Origin: Lumbricus rubellus
Taxonomy: Eukaryota; Annelida; Clitellata; Crassiclitellata; Lumbricidae
DNA: 64,000 nt
Assembly (NCBI GenBank): GCA_945859605.1
Contig: OX243814.1
Coordinates: 16,667,620 to 16,731,619 of the forward strand
Direction of reading: 5' to 3'
Numbering within the stretch: position 1 is the first letter of the stretch; every line of letters starts with the position of its first letter. The notes under the pieces were generated by a model. The model worked only from the letters and a program-made list of their open reading frames with translations. It was not told where the DNA came from and did not search any database. This document shows, in pieces, positions 24,601-34,953 of the stretch. The translations under genes and the position numbers were made by a program.

Positions 24601-27600
24601 CACTGTGTTCGGATGAAAAGTAGACCCTAAAAAGTGTCGTAATTCGGTCAAGACTTTAGAACTTGTCTGAAATTCTAAACGCAACAACAGTGGCCTTATT
24701 ACTACATATTTCTAAAGCCGACTACGACTAGAAATTTTCATGATTTTGTCAAGTTTACGAGCGTTTGAAATGACTCCGAGTAATGGAACTTTCCAACATG
24801 CAAAAGCTGAAAGTAAAATTCAGCTATAGCTGGTGTTCAAAATGTCCTCCTTGTTCACGGACACACGACCGTAATATACAGGGTGTCCAATAAGTTCGTG
24901 AACGATTTTGGTAGTTTGTTAAAAAATAAATACATGACAAAAATCAATAATTATTGTACCATTTAATAGGCAATAGTGTTGCCTTTGCTGGCTATAACAG
25001 CTTTCTTTTGGGCAAAGTTTCGATGAGGTTGTGTATACAAAGTTTCAACCGCTATCGAATTCCATGCTTTTCGCAAACGACGTTTTAGCTGAGCAGGAGT
25101 TTTTGGTTCAGGATCTTTGTAGACACTGCTTGAGAGTATTACTCCAGAGAATTTCAATCGGTGAGAGATCAGGAGAGTTTGGAGGCCAGTTTTCAGTGTA
25201 GTTATGAATATTTTCGTTCAGCCATGCTCACGAAACAGCTGATGTATGTGCTCGCGAATAACAACCGTTTTTTCCTCTGCGCGTCTGTTAGCAATGGTGC
25301 CTTTCTGCGTTTCGAACTTCTCCACTTCAACTCAACTTTCATGTAATTTCTGATTTTTTTCTTTGTTGCCCTTCAGTCCACCTGCCTTGAGAAATTTGTT
25401 TATCTGTCTCAATCAAAATCCTCGTATGTATTTCGCTTTTTGATTATTTTAATAGCAGCATGTGTCAAAATCTTTGGTCGACCGCATCGTGCATGATCGC
25501 CTAACTCGCCTTGCTTGCTTCTTTCAACCCATTTTGCTATCCAACCTTTCGATCTCCTAATATATCGCCTATAACGGAATATGAATATCCTTCTTCAGCA
25601 AGAATAGCAGCTTTCGCGCGTAACTGAGCGTCTGCTATTTTCCCCCCATTTCCGAATTTGTTTACGAAAAACGATCGCGAACTGCATAAAATTCGCTAAA
25701 AATAGCCCTTCAGCGTAAATTGATGACGTCATTTCCTCGTTGCAAAAAACTAAAACTTTTTACACTTTTTGGTTTCGGCACATAAAGCTCTTTCAAATGA
25801 CATAAGCATTATTAATGTTTGTTGCCAAAATTTTCTGCTTTCTGCAAGCAAAATCGTTCACGAACTTATTGGACACCCTATAAATGTAGACGCTATGGTT
25901 TGATGATCCGGTCGATGATCATCTAGTGAAACACCTGCCACTCTTCAATCACACGCGCCCTACGTTATGGAAGTCATGAATACGGGAACGAAAAAACGCG
26001 CTCCCCCAGTACATTTAGGCTACCCGGATTGATCTCGCTACTGCTAGGCGGCCACAGCTGCGAGTATGAAGCCGAGACTCAGTGTCTCCCGGTGTAAAGG
26101 TTTCAGACATTACCCCCCCTGAAAACTGTAAATTACATCAATCATCGCATTTATTGCACTAAAATAATCGGAAAAATCATCCCGCTTCTTGTTTTGGTCT
26201 GAAGATTTTCATCCGTCATCCCACTTCGTGGTTTGTTGTGAATATTTTCATTTGTAACTAAAATACTAATCGCCGCTGAAGTTACAATGGAGAAAATGTC
26301 TTCGAGGCTATTATTTTTTCGGATCAAAATATTGATAACAAAACACGAAGTGGGATGACGGATGATATTCTGTAGACCAAAACAAGAAGCGGGATGATTT
26401 TTCTGATTTTATTAGTGCAATAAATGCGATGATTGATGCAAATCTAGTTTCCGGGGGGTAATCTGAGACCGGTTTCAAGTTACCGGGGGGTAATGTTGTG
26501 GAGGGGGTAATTTGAAACCTTTACACCGGGACAGCTGATACACTACTACGTCTACGGTCGTGCGTCCGTGAACAAGGATGACATTTTGAACACCATATAG
26601 GCCTAATTAAGGCTGAATTTCACTGATCAGTGGAACTAATCACGAGCCTACCCAATTTTGGTAGTTTGGTATTTTCTGCTTGGTCTGTGTATGCCTACCA
26701 TAATAATTATGTGACAATTTCTGCTCATTGTGAATTGGTCAGCAATTCAGGGCCGACTTGCGCAATAGAAATAAGCTGACTCCATTACAACAGAGTAGCA
26801 AAATAATTATATTCCCCTCTGCATTTTTTTTATAATACAATTCATTTCAAGTAGCAACTGAACCAAGTTGATGAATTCGATACATGAAGAAATTGGTATT
26901 TTAATTATGAGTATATACAATACATGTCTAAGTATATTGAAATCCTACAGTTAATCTTAAACCACTCTTTTGATCAGCAGTGAAATGATAGGATAAACTT
27001 GTCACGATGACATCCTAAATAACTACCATTACAATGCAGAAGCTCAAAAAGAGATTGTTTCTAAATTGTAAGTATATTTTTTCAAAGTCTTGTCAGCACA
27101 TAAGTAGTATAACATTTTTGTTATGATGACAGCTTGAAATGTTGCCATTGAATGTGGAGATAAAAATGTAAATATCACTTCCTAAAACCATACTCTTATA
27201 TAAAGCCTCCGCCTCGGCGATCGTCTGCCGGACGCTCGCTTTCCCCCCGCCCATAAAAACCATCGTTGCCAGGAGCGGATGGGCGACCCAGCACTGGCCA
27301 GCAGGAAGGGATTGAGTGCGAATGTTTACTATTGTTTAGGTAGATCGAAGTCTCAGCCGAGCCCAGTAAAATAGATCGCGGATTAGATGTGCAGACCTGA
27401 AAGGGAAGGGCTATGTATAGCATACTAAGTAATTTACCTGCTCAGACATCATAAAACTTTTATATTTTAGGTAACACCATCAGGAATGCAGAGTCCAGAC
27501 AACACTGCTGCTCGTAAGGTGGCGAGAATGTGTACAGTCATTGTTGCCCTGTTCGTCGTCAGTTGCATGCCTCTACAAATCGATTTAATATATCTGGTTC

Positions 27601-27776
27601 AGGGTTCGAACCCGATTAATGCAATTGCGATGATGCAGCCGCTGAGTATTCTCGCTAATCTGAATTCCTGCATCAACCCAATTGTCTATGGCTTCATGTG
27701 GAAACCAATGAGAGTTACACTGAAACAGGTTTGTGACGATTCTGCTTACACGCAGGCAAGCATTCAACAGCAATAA
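18181..27776 (+). CDS. Rhodopsin-class (class A) GPCR, right copy, three coding exons
   Basis: Join: 18181-18605, 24082-24376, 27471-27776, giving 342 codons including stop (341 aa). Motifs match the left copy: VIGNLLV in TM1, CCLAVTD in TM2, VFCKL before TM3, DRY split by the phase-2 intron, LQRCF, FFVPL, FVVSCMP and NPIVYG. Intron 1 is 5.5 kb because a Helitron was enlarged by a LINE, a mariner and a hAT. Intron 2 is 3.1 kb because of a mariner and a MITE. The frame is nevertheless intact, so both paralogs look functional. Exons 2 and 3 are almost identical to the left copy, while exon 1 is more diverged. Ligand unknown. The divergent arrangement (start codons 7.8 kb apart) would allow shared control sequence, which I infer and do not see. 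Confidence 0.88.
19295..20948 (+). mobile_element. LINE (L2/CR1-like), 5'-truncated, inside the Helitron
   Basis: It interrupts Helitron sequence between CCTATTGGAAT and AGGCTTTGTTAAATTTTC. It contains the RT and C-terminal part of the reverse transcriptase, then the 3' module GGGAGCGCCTCTGAGTAG, GAGGCGCTATATAAATTC and a GAAT repeat tail. The endonuclease part is absent, as in typical incomplete target-primed insertions. Confidence 0.85.
19385..20896 (+). CDS. LINE reverse transcriptase (partial, open frame)
   Basis: 503 residues are open from an internal Met, and the frame extends a little upstream (CELDPAPTFLVQ). Reverse transcriptase motifs are in order: YRPIANVTFLSKLLE (about 50-65), QSGFRRYHSTETLL (about 92-105), the first catalytic Asp in LALFDVSSAFDSVDH (about 120), GVPQGSVLGPLLY (about 175-187) and the FADDTQ catalytic pair (about 212-217), followed by the C-terminal region RRAFSVVGPSIWNDLP. 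The style is L2/CR1 group. RT catalytic residues are intact, but with no endonuclease or promoter this copy cannot move by itself. The lack of frame damage suggests a young insertion. Confidence 0.85.
   Translation: MQELIDDLLPFLTILCNRSISETCLPASQKRSIILPVLKRDGLDVNDPANYRPIANVTFLSKLLERIVANQLIAYLDVNELIPSQQSGFRRYHSTETLLLRLLSDLYSAMDHGQVTLLALFDVSSAFDSVDHSILLQRLSTSFGLVGQPLEWLRSFLSDRSNCVVIGSSRSLWVPAPLGVPQGSVLGPLLYLLYTADLCPLLESQGLLHQIFADDTQAYIHSSPFDSVNTVRLMCLTVDVLSSWMASNRLLLNPSKTQFIWLGGRRQLENIDLPLLAQLFPDVTFSSTVRDLGVTLDCELSLTQHVNLVARSCYYQLRQFRVIARSLSHDALVVLVHAFVTSRIDHCCSILVGLPLGVLGRLDRVLRSAARLIGRIPKFSPVSAYMRDVLHWLPIAQRINYRIAALVSRCILGCAPSYLRVLCRPVSDIEARRALRSAAKGQLLVPRARLATRQRRAFSVVGPSIWNDLPSNLHLLHLTSQSLFLKSLKSFFFGRGWAGSASE
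21273..22663. mobile_element. hAT element nested inside the mariner
   Basis: Ends CAGTGGCGGCGC and GCGCCGCCACTG are inverted. The perfect 8-base duplication ATGGTTTG flanks it (21265-21272 and 22664-22671). The interior has a degenerate tandem repeat of TTCTGGCAGGGCAA-like units (21460-21770), a C run at about 22217, and a further small element at about 22316-22535. No transposase frame. Confidence 0.85.
22677..23140 (-). pseudogene. Tc1/mariner transposase remnant
   Basis: On the minus strand a frame reads LPDNRQRLLEVWNGLDQRII, the typical C-terminal end of a mariner-group transposase. It matches INDLKQRLLEAWDGLDQ in the copy at 59090-59400. The catalytic domain is broken by stops and frameshifts. 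Confidence 0.6.
24082..24376 (+). CDS. GPCR right copy, exon 2
   Basis: 295 nt from tttttgcag|ATATCTTGG to AAAAAG|gtcagt. It encodes Arg-Tyr of DRY, TM4, ECL2 and TM5. Same length and phases as the left exon. Confidence 0.88.
24879..25880. mobile_element. Tc1/mariner element in GPCR-R intron 2
   Basis: Inverted ends of about 30 bases begin CAGGGTGTCCAATAAGTTCG and are flanked by TA. The left arm keeps the empty site (GTAATATAGATG in inverse, at about 7728-7740). About 1.0 kb long. Insertion after the duplication is clear. Confidence 0.88.
24963..25157 (-). pseudogene. Mariner transposase C-terminal remnant
   Basis: A minus-strand frame contains PKTPAQLKRRLRKAWNSI, typical of the end of mariner-group transposases. 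The remaining domain lies in broken frames across about 25160-25700, including a region translating back to helix-turn-helix-like sequence near 25500-25640. Confidence 0.65.
26093..26525. mobile_element. Palindromic MITE, copy 2 (right arm)
   Basis: Same family as 4402-4848, with hairpin-like inverted halves. CCGG flanks it (26089-26092 and 26526-26529). The left arm has the empty site with a single CCGG, read as GTCTCCCGGGACAGC in inverse at about 7520-7540. Confidence 0.85.
27471..27776 (+). CDS. GPCR right copy, exon 3
   Basis: Acceptor tattttag|GTAACACC, phase 0. It encodes TM6, TM7 and a tail of 14 residues after LKQ, ending in a Gln-rich stretch. The left copy has an indel and an early stop here. 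Possible alternative donor CAG|gtttgt at about 27729. Confidence 0.82.
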   Translation, partial: VTPSGMQSPDNTAARKVARMCTVIVALFVVSCMPLQIDLIYLVQGSNPINAIAMMQPLSILANLNSCINPIVYGFMWKPMRVTLKQVCDDSAYTQASIQQQ

Positions 27777-28654
27777 CATTCTCAGCCTAATGTAAGAACC
27801 AATGATTACGCTTGTTTGCATCAATTCGTCTATGCGTTTCCCTTCCTTTTAGGCGGCTGTAGGCCAATTATGGCAGTTTTCACCAAGCAAAATCTATGGA
27901 GAGCGTTTGCGCACTTAATAATTATATGAGACGCTGTAGTGGTAAGCTACAATCAAAATGTATAGTCTATGCAATTATTGCATAACTACACATATAAAAC
28001 AGTATGAATTGCATGGTGAATCGGATTTTTTTTATAGATCATTAGCGTTATGTAGACCAAAATTTATCATGCAAACTCAGATAGGCCTATATGTTTTGTA
28101 GTGAATTGTTTATGGCCATTCATAAAGTTTTCCTCAGCAAAAACCTTTCAGATCGACCCCAGAGTGAAAAGGCGAGATTTGAGGTGAGAGAAAGATGAGG
28201 AAAGACTAGAAGACAAGACGATGGAGCGAACTGATGGTGGAAGCCCAATCGATAGAAAGGGACCTGTGAAGACATAACATTTGGATTAAGCCATGGCTAT
28301 CCTGATGCAGAGAACAAAGAAGTCAAGTCGATCAGAGGATCTAAGTGGATGCAGCGAAATGGTTGGACGACATAATTATGTGCAAATGTGATGCAATTTC
28401 CTTTGTTGAATTTGCTTGTCAACTCATTTTCGACCAGAGCGTCATGACGAGCAAGTTCCATGATTGCCAATAAATTCCACGATTACGAATAGCCACAAAG
28501 CCGCATGAAATATTTATTGTTATTTTGAACAGATTTTCTGCCAGCCGATATTTGGACGCGGTGCGCACGCCGACAGAACGAGAACTCAGGCGTCGCACAT
28601 AACCAGCATTGCGTAGGCTTCATCAATCCACCCAAAGCTTGAAATTCACATACA

Positions 28655-29057
28655 ATGCGCCGAGCCTTCTCGGTTGTGGGACCGTCAATTTGGAATGACC
28701 TCTCCCTAACCTTCATCTCCTCCACCTGACCAGTCAATCTTTATTTCTTAAGTCCCTTCAATGTTTTTTCTATAGTCGTGGCCGGGCTAGGAGCGCCTCT
28801 GAGTAGTTTCTTGAAGGGGCGCTATATCATCATCAAGGGCAAGCCCCACTCCGGAGCGTAGCCGTCTCCACAATTCTCCGCCAACCACTACGGTCCTGCG
28901 CACATCTCCAAGCTGCGTTTAGTCCAAGGCCCAGCGGTCTCAGGTCTGCGTCGACCGTCCGGGTCCATGTGTGTCTTGGTCGTCCAACCGGTCTCTTCCA
29001 GGTTTTAGGGGGGGGGGCACGAATAAGGCGCTATATAAATTCTAATAATGAATGAAT
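28655..29057 (+). mobile_element. Two LINE 3' ends, one broken by another sequence, right arm only
   Basis: A fragment encoding RRAFSVVGPSIWNDL-like residues runs into the LINE 3' module (28660-28830) and then an ATC-rich, GC-rich segment (28830-29020) of unknown origin. It ends with a second GGCGCTATATAAATTC and GAAT tail. The left arm joins CATACAAT to CATTCGTACAG without this DNA. Confidence 0.7.
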
Positions 29058-29518
29058 GAATGCATTCGTACAGTGATATGAGGGACCATGTTAGGTTTTG
29101 GAATCGTGCAGTGCATGATTGAAACAGTGAAGAAACTTATAATTATTAGTAGGTCCTACCAAGTAGAGTAGACCACCCTGTGTGCTGTCCCATTAGTGAT
29201 TTACCAACGCAATGAGTCAATGACCCACTGAAGGATGAGTACTTGAGTAGGCCCTTCTAACGGGAAAACGATGGAAGACTACTAGTTTGGTACTTTGGTA
29301 CATGAGTTAGCAATTTAAAATTCGGTAAACTGCAAAATGAGAGATGACTTATACATGTATGAACAATAGTCTATTTAATTGTGACTATATTCGGTATGCA
29401 TTGAACGTTTTTATAGAAATATCTATTTAGTTTACGCTAATTGAATCTGTTTGCTAAGGGTTTTGATATTTTATTAGGCAAACTTTGACCCCTATCTGCT
29501 TGAATGAAACACAAAAAT

Positions 29519-29693
29519 CGGGGCGTGGTCGTGTAGTGGTGGGTTCGGTGCCTTGTGACCGGAGGGCCAGGTTCGAATCCACCTCAAGCCCTCGCGTAGG
29601 GTCCTTGAAGTAAGTCTTTCACTCCAATGCAGTGTCCACGCTGTAGTTGGGAGCGCCTCTGAGAAGTCAAATCGAAGTGGCGCTATAACAAAT
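29519..29693 (+). mobile_element. tRNA-derived SINE sharing the LINE 3' end
   Basis: The head has GTGTAGTGGTGGGTTCGGTG and the B-box-like AGGTTCGAATCC. A short body follows, then GGGAGCGCCTCTGAGAAG and GGCGCTATAACAAATG. Compare the copies at 34684-34851 (inverted), 62930-63145 and the head at 55040-55112. Confidence 0.75.
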
Positions 29694-30734
29694 GAAGCCT
29701 TCATCGGAAGAACCACTAGAGTCCATTTTTGACATTTTTTAGTTATCTGTGTCCTGCCATTCTTAATGCTATAGAGCATGTATTGACAAGTTCCTTTTTC
29801 AGAAAACTAACGTCAGTCCAAAGTTATAATGAAAAGAAAATATAGTGTTCATGCAGTAACCACTGAAGTCCAGGACTTCAGTGTTTCTTCCATGAATTCA
29901 CGTGGAACTAGTTTCGGCGGGCTTAGCATGTTTCGCCTTAGCAACAGTTTGTTGCATCTTTAGTTGCACGCAGCAGAGGTCAAATAAAAGTAAGTACGTC
30001 TGCCAGAAGAAATAACATCAAAAAGATGTTTGTTTACTATGTTCAAAGAGTATTATCCATCCAGCAAAACATCATATGGGGCTTACAACAAGATCTTCAA
30101 CACAGAATTCAATATTCTGTTTGGATACCACGTGTTGATAATTTTTTCATGTGCTTGACAGAATAACAATAATTATACAACGACTTTCACTGTTTTCACT
30201 GCCTTGTTGTAACCTTGCAAGAAGAGATTTGACCATGTCACAAGCCATTTCCTGTTCGAGGTCTTTCTTACTTTGAATGTGATCAGAGCATGGGCCTGAT
30301 TAACCAAAAACAACCGTGGAATCACCCAATGGTTGGTGCACAGAAACTGCTGGTGCAAGACATAATCCTTCAGTTACAGTGTAGTTTATCTACATGCGAA
30401 CTTCAATGGTGCTTGGAAGTTCTGGAGAAGACAATAAGAAGGAAGGAGGAAAGTTGCACAATCCATGATGCTCCTCCTACAGAGCAACATTCCCCATCCG
30501 TCTATAAAGCACTTATCCCTCCTCAAGAAGGCAAAGTATGACAGCTTGTATGTATGTATGTATGTATGTATGTATGTATGTATGTATGTATGTATGTATG
30601 TATGTATGTATGTATGTATGTATGTATGCATGTATGTATGTATGTATGTATGTATGTATGTATGTATGTATGTATGTATGTATGCATGGATGCATGCACT
30701 CATGCACGCATATGTATGCATGTCTGTGTGTGTG

Positions 30735-30765
<31 letters not shown>

Positions 30766-31329
30766 GTGTGTATGTATGTAACTATGTATGTATGTATATA
30801 GGTATATGTATGCATGCATGTATGGGGCTGAAGCAGCTGTCTTGTACCATCATGATTCTGAATAATCCTGTGTACAAATGGTAATCTGACAATGACGACG
30901 AAAATATCAACATAGGCCTATTAGCATATTAAGTGACACACAACACAAGGGCAATCCACTAAAATAATGTTTCACTTTATAAAATTTAATTCATTTTTAA
31001 TTGGTTATTTTATTGTACTACTGAAAAGTAGCAACTTCAAAGTTATCCTAGGACAATTCTCGAATGATCTGTATGCACACTGCCAAATTTGGAAAAAATG
31101 TCCTAAAAATGCCTTATGCAGCATGTTTACAAATTTTAATATGTGGCGCCACCTAGCTGGTTAGCCAATATAATTTTAACATGTTACAGAGGCAACACAT
31201 ATCAACACATGTGCCAAATATTATTTCCATTTTTTCATAAGTGAAGTACTTGTAGACTTACAAAGTTTATTTTGTGAATATCTCAAAATCGAAAAAATGG
31301 ACTCAAGTGGTTCTTCCGATCAAGGCTTC
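29694..31329. mobile_element. DNA transposon of about 1.6 kb with 37-base inverted ends
   Basis: It starts GAAGCCTTCATCGGAAGAAC and ends with the inverse, with pairing through GAGTCCATTTTT. AAAT flanks it on both sides (29690-29693 and 31330-31333). The left arm lacks it. The interior holds a TATG microsatellite and a possible frame at 30290-30541 that I do not recognise. The superfamily is not assigned; the duplication could be 4 bases or a little longer. Confidence 0.65.
30546..30815. repeat. TATG microsatellite
   Basis: About 270 bases of GTAT units with TGCA interruptions. It translates to Met-Tyr-Val-Cys and Ile-His-Thr-Tyr repeats, which are not genes. Confidence 0.97.
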
Positions 31330-32490
31330 AAATGCTTTATAGTGGTAGCAGGGTAAACTGGCCTTAAATTGGTAGTATGGTGAAAAAAAGTCATAGTGGA
31401 AGTTTTTTTGACAAGTTCGGAAGGTGGTGCTTACTATAATAGCCTGAAAACACCAACTCAGTCTGGTCTTGTTTACCTTAAACTTGCATTGTTCATACAG
31501 TTTCATCGATTGCTTTGCTTTGCGTCCTGGCTCATTCCCCATCCGACCTCTGTGAACTATTTACCCATGTCACCGTTTCTCTGGATATTCGGTAGCAGGC
31601 GCTTACGTCGATTTAAGAGATAATTAATATTAGGTTACTACGTGGCAGGTAACACATGATTTCTGGATATTAACTGTTGATAAACCTACAGATTTCGTGG
31701 AACTGAAATCGAAGCCTTCATTTGTCGTACTGTGGTGAACTTTATTCTTTGATAACAAAACACCAGGTGACCAGTAGGGCAATCATATTGGGGTTTCCAC
31801 AAACAAACAAACAATCATTTATTGAACCAGATACATGGAACATGGCATTGTACGCAAAGAAAATGATACAGCTACTCGGAATACAAAAAACTCACTGAGA
31901 AGGAAACAGATGTTTCATACTTAATTATACTTATGTTGAAAGTATGTTGCTGCTGATAAAAGAATTATTTTGATGCAAATTTGGTAATTATTAAGGTTAC
32001 CTATAATTAATCTTAGAAGCATTAAGGTGGCGCAAAAATACACATAGGCCTAGCCTAGTTATGCAAACAACATAATATTAGTTTCAATGTAAATTAAGAA
32101 GCAGTGGAGCCAAAGAATAAGAAACTAGGCATTTATAAATTAGGCCTACGCCTTCATCCGTATTTTTAACTACACACAGGGCCCGATTAAGGCATGTTCG
32201 ACATGTTCGGCCGAACTTTAGGGGACCACACGCATGCAATAACCCCACGCATGCAATAGGAATAACTTTCATCATTGTTAAATAGGCTACAATTAGCAAA
32301 AATGAGTTTAAAATCTCTGAACAAATTGTCAAAAATATTAAAATACTACTGATTTTGAGTTTTTTGACATATACAACTTTTGCACATGTGTGGAGCCCTT
32401 ACTGCAGTTTCCAGATTGATTTAAAATCTGCCAGAAATGTTAGTAAGAGCTATGAGTTTTATTGCTTATTTAAATACTTGATACCTGTGA

Positions 32491-33160
32491 GCTTTTATTC
32501 CCTCACGCCTGTCCAGTCTCTTCAAAAGTTCAGCGTAGCCTAGGCCTATCCCTAAATAACTTTACTTTCGTAGCTAATGGCTAGGTATAAGTTTCTAAAG
32601 TTCTTTAACTTTTCTAAACGAAACAACGACAAGTTTCTCGTATAATTGTACTTCAAAATCCGGCAGAAACAAACCAACAGCAACGACACGACAACGACTA
32701 TATTTGCATTATCAAAACAACTAAACGTTAAGACTATTTTTTATCAGTCTTCTACTATACCATTCATGTCTACACAGCTCCAATCAACTGGCACACCTAT
32801 CTAAGCCTATCTCACCCCTGAGCGTACATAATTCCTTCCGTCTCTCTGCCTCTCTCTGTCTGTCTCTCTCCCGCTCACCAGCGTCGGTCCGGCAGCAGTA
32901 ACTTTCCCGCCACTCAGCACCTGGCCTACCTTACCTGTACGCTCTTGCATAATAATTAGCTGACCATTATACGTTATATAAAATTAGCTTACAATAATAT
33001 TACTTTGATTATTCAAGCGATGCAATTGCACAAACTAATAATCCGGTTTATTTTGCGCCACCCTGTATATTAGAGTCAACGAGGTTCTTCTATTGAACGT
33101 GTAGCCTATATATACTTCTCCTCGGTGCATCTGTCACGTAGCCTACACAGGCCATGCAGT
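32491..33160. other. Intergenic, no feature recognised
   Basis: Unique-looking AT-rich DNA outside the right arm. No coding exon or element ends seen. Confidence 0.4.
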
Positions 33161-33162
33161 GC

Positions 33163-33236
33163 GTTAGTTTGAGCGCCTTTGAGTGCCACTGTTCTTTTAG
33201 GCGCTATGTAAATGTCTGAAATAAATGAATGAATGG
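33163..33236 (+). mobile_element. Main LINE 3' tail fragment
   Basis: GAGCGCCTTTGAG, GGCGCTATGTAAATGTC and an AATG tail: a very short, diverged 3' end. Confidence 0.6.
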
Positions 33237-33576
33237 TGCGCACGGTGTGAGGCGCTTTATAAATAATTTATACTGCAAAGCTGTATTATTCGATTCACTT
33301 TATTGCAACCAGAAAACAAGAAGACAACAAAAGTACAAAACATGCATGCATTGGCTACAAATGGGGGCCCAAAAGGGATGGATATCCCGCTGGGAAGGGT
33401 CACCCAAGTAAAAAATTCCCAAGAAAAATTAATCAAGATAGCTGAAATGAATGAGACTAAATCAAATTAGGTGATGACAGATTGCAGAAAAGTTTATATT
33501 GTCAAGAGCATGTAGAGAAACAAACTTAACTAAGTACTTAACTAAAATCTTAACTATACACATGGTCATGTGCACT

Positions 33577-34443
33577 TCAAGTAGCTTTAGTGGAGGAAAG
33601 TAGAAGAACACGAAGTCTCTTTAAATACCTGCAGACTACTGGATTGACGAATGTCAATTGGTATTGTGTTCCATACTTTAGTGCCACAAGATTTAATAGT
33701 AAAACGCCTAGTAGGCCTATTAGATTGAGCTTTGACAGGGCGAAAAGCAGATGAATTCCTAGTGAAATGCGAATGGATGTCAGAGGCGTTAGGGAGGTAA
33801 CCTTCGAATACCAAAGGAAGGAGACCGTGTTTGAGTCGAAAAAAACTCGCAAATTTGGAGATCCTTTATCTGGTCTATTTTTATGAGATGAAGTTCATTA
33901 AAGGAAGGGCCGGTGTGTTCCCATTTACGAATACCCGCAATTATACGAACAGCCCTCTTCTGTAAGATCATAAGTTTACGAAGCCTAGATTCGTATGTCG
34001 ATGCCCAAACAAGGTTGCAATACGTGAGGTAGGGGTAGACAAGGGCATAATATAAATTCATTCCAATTGTCTTTGGTAAGATATAAGCAATAATACCAAT
34101 GTTTTAGCAATGTTAGTTGCAATTTGATTAATATGAACTTTTCAGGTCAAATGTTGATCTACATGTAGCCTATATGCACAGTGTTCACACCTAAGAATTT
34201 TGTAGACTCAACTTGATTTATGAAAACATCATCAATAAGCAAACAGAGATTGTCACTTGGCTTTATTTTCCGGTGGGATTTAAATAAAATAAAGTTGGTT
34301 TTATCTAAATTAAGGGTGAGTCTAATTGCATGGAACCAAACAGCTATGCTAGATAGTTCAACGTTCACAGTTTGAAACAACGTCTGCCATGAACCATTGG
34401 AGTAAAAAACGTTGGTATGATCAGCAAATAGAATAAAAAACAT
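33577..34443 (-). pseudogene. Second LINE family, RT remnant
   Basis: Three minus-strand frames, in order 34443-34159, 34061-33789 and 33852-33577, encode consecutive parts of a non-LTR reverse transcriptase: FADHTNVFY, LTLNLDKTNFILF, ALVYPYLTYCNLVW, and a C-terminal part. The catalytic FADD pair reads FADH and the frames are shifted, so it is inactive. Sequence style differs from the main LINE; CR1/Jockey group is likely. Related fragments are at 45310-46396 and 63145-63300. Confidence 0.75.
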
Positions 34444-34683
34444 TGTTGTTCATACTGCATAGCTGTATTATACGTACTAAAATGCAATGCCAAACACTAC
34501 GCAAATCAGAATCACTTGCACATTCGGGATATTCGTAGATCTTCGGACCTTTCAAGCTTTAAAATGCCTTAGGCTCCCACGTAACACCTCTGGTGAGTCA
34601 TTCCATCTAGACTACATGTATATCAAACATATTCAAACTAGCGCAACTTTGTGCCTATTGAAAGGCAATAATAATGCTTGCAT

Positions 34684-34851
34684 GTGCACTTGTTATAGCG
34701 CCCTTGAATTTCCCTACTCAGAGGCGCTCCCGACTACAGAGCGGACACTGCATCGGAGATTCACGCCGAAGTGCTGAGCAATTGCGCGTGAAGGACTTGT
34801 CAAGGGTTCGGCTGCAAGGCGACGAACATACCCACTACACCACCGCGCCCG
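34684..34851 (-). mobile_element. tRNA-derived SINE, inverted
   Basis: On the plus strand it begins CACTTGTTATAGCGCCCTTG and GAGGCGCTCCCGACTACAGA and ends near CCACTACACCACCGCGCCC, the inverse of the SINE head. The B box is damaged. Confidence 0.7.
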
Positions 34852-34953
34852 ACAGTAATCGGAGCTTGGTACGCATAGCCTATAATTGAAAAAGTTAAAG
34901 TTAAAGTCACGTACGTTAAGTTAGGGCCTAATATAATTGAAATTCTCAATTAA

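Larger units (their letters stand above)
15877..32490 (+). repeat. Right arm of the large inverted repeat
   Basis: Inverse counterpart of 1885-11925. It begins at GTTTCTTAG (15877) and fades near 32480. It carries the second GPCR gene and at least eight insertions missing from the left arm. Confidence 0.85.

Noticed and set aside
30386..30884. Met-Tyr-Val-Cys and Ile-His-Thr-Tyr repeat proteins
   Set aside because: Translations of a TATG microsatellite; the same applies at 47735-48219, 53440-53858 and 54262-54627.
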